From: an uncultured Eubacteriales bacterium | GTDB lineage: Bacteria; Bacillota; Clostridia; Oscillospirales; Acutalibacteraceae | Assembly (NCBI GenBank): GCA_902462035.1 | Contig: CABQAC010000125.1 | Location: 1-6,459, forward strand | Length of the DNA stretch: 6,459 bases | Reading direction: 5' to 3' | In this document: piece by piece, positions 5,499-6,459 of the stretch | Position numbering within the stretch: position 1 is the first letter of the stretch | Layout of the letters: every line of letters begins with the position of its first letter | The notes under the pieces: model-generated | The model's database searches: none | What the model was told of the DNA's origin: nothing | What the model saw: the letters and a program-made list of their open reading frames with translations, nothing else | Translations under genes and position numbers: made by a program

Positions 5499-5533
5499 AA
5501 ACGCGCCCCCGGAAAGGCCGCAGGCCCGCGTTT
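5499..5533 (-). repeat. Inverted repeat after the M23 gene, possible minus-strand terminator
   Basis: AAACGCG (5499-5505) and CGCGTTT (5527-5533) form a 7-bp stem with a 21-nt loop holding a small GGCC/GGCC palindrome. Read on the - strand the stem ends in a T-run (complement of 5496-5501). No - strand gene is seen that would need it, so its meaning is unclear. Confidence 0.25.
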
Positions 5534-5548
5534 CAGGGGCAACAAACA

Positions 5549-5583
5549 ACGGGAAGGCAAAAAACAAGCCTTCCCGTTTTTTT
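5549..5583 (+). terminator. Intrinsic terminator after the M23 gene
   Basis: ACGGGAAGGC (5549-5558) pairs perfectly with GCCTTCCCGT (5568-5577) around an A-rich 9-nt loop, followed by T through 5583. It lies about 60 bp after the stop codon and closes the M23 transcript. Confidence 0.93.
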
Positions 5584-5630
5584 GCGTTTCGGGGACAGGC
5601 GGCGCGGCAGTTGATATCTTTGCAGCAGGT

Positions 5631-5647
5631 TTAACAAAAATTTCACA
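5631..5647 (+). promoter_or_regulatory. Second Pho-box-like repeat pair
   Basis: TTAACA (5631-5636) and TTCACA (5642-5647) are 11 bp apart, the same spacing as in the 4382-4420 array. The 17-mer is 14/17 identical to 4404-4420. Further 11-bp steps are weak: TTGCAG at 5620, TACATG at 5653, TTCGCC at 5664. A plausible -10, TATGAT (5690-5695), is too far downstream to copy the geometry of the first promoter, so the site may act from an upstream position or serve an unrecognised promoter. The rest of the 308-bp gap (5487-5794) holds only the terminator and inverted repeat listed separately, and a leader without clear structure. Confidence 0.35.
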
Positions 5648-5794
5648 CTTGGTACATGAGTTGTTCGCCATCTTTTTCGCCGCTTGGGCTATGATAAATA
5701 TGGCGGTTGGGAAGACGCCGGCCGGATCCCGCAAACCGGTGCGACAAGAACGACGGGGAAAAAGAAACATAGAAGTCACGAAAGGATTAGATCA

Positions 5795-6214
5795 ATGCGC
5801 CAGATGGAACAACGTTCAATTGTAGTATGCGTACAGAATCCCGGCAATTGCAGCCGATTGATCCAAGCGGGCAAAAAGGTTGCGGAAATCACCGGGAGCC
5901 AGCTTCAGATTCTCCATGTGGAACCCCAAACAGAAGAGAAGGACCCCATGACACTGGAGGCGCTGTATCAGGTGGCCAAGGACGCGGATGCGGAACTGAC
6001 GGTGTTTTTCAGCGATAATCCTGTTGTCACGGCAGCTCTTTATATTGAAAACAGCGGTGCGGACCAGGTCATTACGGGCATGCCCGACATGGAACATACC
6101 AGTTTTGTGGATTTGCTGCGGCAGTTTGTGCCCCAGGTGACGATTTCGATGGTCAGCGACCAAGGAATCGCCTACCATATTTATCCGCAGTACTCCGGCA
6201 TATCGGCCCGGTAG
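5795..6214 (+). CDS. Small universal-stress-protein (Usp/KdpD-type) domain protein
   Basis: The 139-residue soluble protein is a single alpha/beta domain. Residues 8-14 (SIVVCVQ) look like the first Usp strand, followed by NPGNCSRLIQAGKKVAEITGSQLQILHVE, which resembles the Usp domain inside KdpD sensor kinases (a phrase such as CVSPSPFSERLIRAAARLA is typical there). GADQVITGMPDM (88-99) matches the Usp strand before the nucleotide loop, but the usual G-x2-G-x9-G-S/T ATP motif is not visible, so ATP binding is doubtful. Nothing else of KdpD (kinase, membrane or GAF parts) is present. ATG 5795 has AAAGGA (5781-5786) 8 bp upstream; ATG 5804 is an alternative. The gene has its own terminator and stands alone, with a Pho-box-like pair about 150 bp upstream. 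The cellular role is unknown. Confidence 0.8.
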   Translation: MRQMEQRSIVVCVQNPGNCSRLIQAGKKVAEITGSQLQILHVEPQTEEKDPMTLEALYQVAKDADAELTVFFSDNPVVTAALYIENSGADQVITGMPDMEHTSFVDLLRQFVPQVTISMVSDQGIAYHIYPQYSGISAR

Positions 6215-6234
6215 AATCATTTGGCAGAGCAAAG

Positions 6235-6273
6235 AAGGCGCGCAGGGCGGAAAACCGCCCCGCGCCTTTTTTT
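6235..6273 (+). terminator. Intrinsic terminator after the Usp-like gene
   Basis: AAGGCGCG (6235-6242) pairs with CGCGCCTT (6261-6268). After a two-base bulge, GGGCGG/CCGCCC (6245-6250/6255-6260) closes an AAAA loop, and T continues to 6273. This very stable stem isolates the Usp-like gene from the CCA enzyme gene. Confidence 0.95.
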
Positions 6274-6287
6274 CGCGCCATTTTTCC

Positions 6288-6316
6288 TTGAAAAAGCAAA
6301 GCGTCCCCCGTATAAT
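6288..6316 (+). promoter_or_regulatory. Sigma-A promoter for the CCA enzyme gene
   Basis: TTGAAA (6288-6293, 5 of 6) and TATAAT (6311-6316, 6 of 6) are separated by exactly 17 bp. Transcription should start near 6323, about 20 nt before the ATG. It is the best housekeeping promoter in the window. Confidence 0.88.
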
Positions 6317-6342
6317 AATACCATTGGAAAGGACGCGTGAAC

Positions 6343-6459
6343 ATGCAGACGATACCATTTCCCCCAGCGGTCCGCCGGGCGATCCTGCGGCTGGAAGAAA
6401 GAGGCTTTTCCGCCTATGCGGTAGGCGGCTGTGTTCGGGACAGCCTGCGGGGGGTAAGG
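6343..6459 (+). CDS. cca: CCA tRNA nucleotidyltransferase, N-terminal start (partial)
   Basis: The first 39 codons of the gene are present and the rest lies beyond the window. The peptide LEERGFSAYAVGGCVRDSLRG matches the N-terminus of class II CCA-adding enzymes and their poly(A) polymerase relatives, in which L-x-x-x-G-x-x-A-Y-x-V-G-G-C-V-R-D precedes the catalytic D-x-D. The enzyme adds or repairs the 3' CCA of tRNAs in the cytoplasm. ATG 6343 has AAAGGA (6328-6333) 9 bp upstream; a GTG at 6337 would add two residues but sits too close to the ribosome site. In some bacteria A-adding and CC-adding activities are split between paralogues, which this fragment cannot resolve. Confidence 0.9.
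   Translation, partial: MQTIPFPPAVRRAILRLEERGFSAYAVGGCVRDSLRGVR

Noticed and set aside
5684..5794. In-frame upstream start extending the Usp-like protein by 37 residues
   Set aside because: No ribosome site precedes 5684, the extra sequence is low-quality and basic, and a good AAAGGA lies before ATG 5795.
1..6459. CRISPR array, tRNA or rRNA gene, insertion sequence or phage remnant
   Set aside because: No regularly spaced repeats, cloverleaf, rRNA-like sequence, transposase or integrase was found on either strand.

Overview
The window looks like chromosomal DNA from a moderately GC-rich, spore-forming Clostridia-type Firmicute, plausibly Oscillospiraceae-like. The evidence is the gene order grpE-dnaK-dnaJ-prmA, a DnaK that lacks the roughly 24-residue nucleotide-binding-domain insert of Gram-negative DnaKs, strong AGGAGG-type ribosome binding sites, and a SpoIIQ-like M23 protein preceded by a match to a forespore sigma-F promoter. 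All genes lie on the + strand.

Positions 1-4363 hold a heat-shock/chaperone operon: the end of grpE, complete dnaK, a shortened dnaJ, and prmA (ribosomal protein L11 methyltransferase). The three intergenic gaps (about 135-160 bp) all contain hairpins. The dnaK-dnaJ gap is a nested, mutually exclusive set of palindromes, and the prmA leader holds two GC-rich hairpin structures. DnaJ is unusual: only two of the four CxxCxGxG zinc motifs remain, arranged as if motifs 2 and 3 (zinc centre II) were cleanly deleted.

Positions 4364-4688 have no protein gene but are dense in signals. Four TTnnnA-type hexamers at exact 11-bp intervals form a PhoP/Pho-box-like array, followed by a -10 (TATACT) with no -35. 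About 105 nt of transcript-like sequence comes next: a 5' hairpin starting where transcription should start, an unstructured stretch with two ACCCCTC motifs, and a strong intrinsic terminator. I read this as a candidate phosphate-responsive small RNA, and it is the most interesting object in the window. A perfect Spo0A-box heptamer and a perfect sigma-F promoter match follow.

Positions 4689-5486 encode a single-pass membrane protein with an extracytoplasmic M23 (LytM) domain, SpoIIQ-like, followed by an intrinsic terminator. A second Pho-box-like pair (14/17 identical to half of the first array) lies upstream of a small stand-alone Usp/KdpD-type domain protein (5795-6214), which has its own terminator. 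A near-consensus sigma-A promoter then drives the start of a CCA tRNA nucleotidyltransferase gene that runs off the end.

Functionally the window joins protein folding (GrpE exchanges nucleotide on DnaK, DnaJ loads substrate), ribosome and tRNA maturation (PrmA, CCA enzyme), one sporulation gene, and what may be a small phosphate-regulated pair (sRNA and Usp-like protein). Promoter, sRNA and regulon statements are pattern-based inferences; the protein calls other than the SpoIIQ role are secure.
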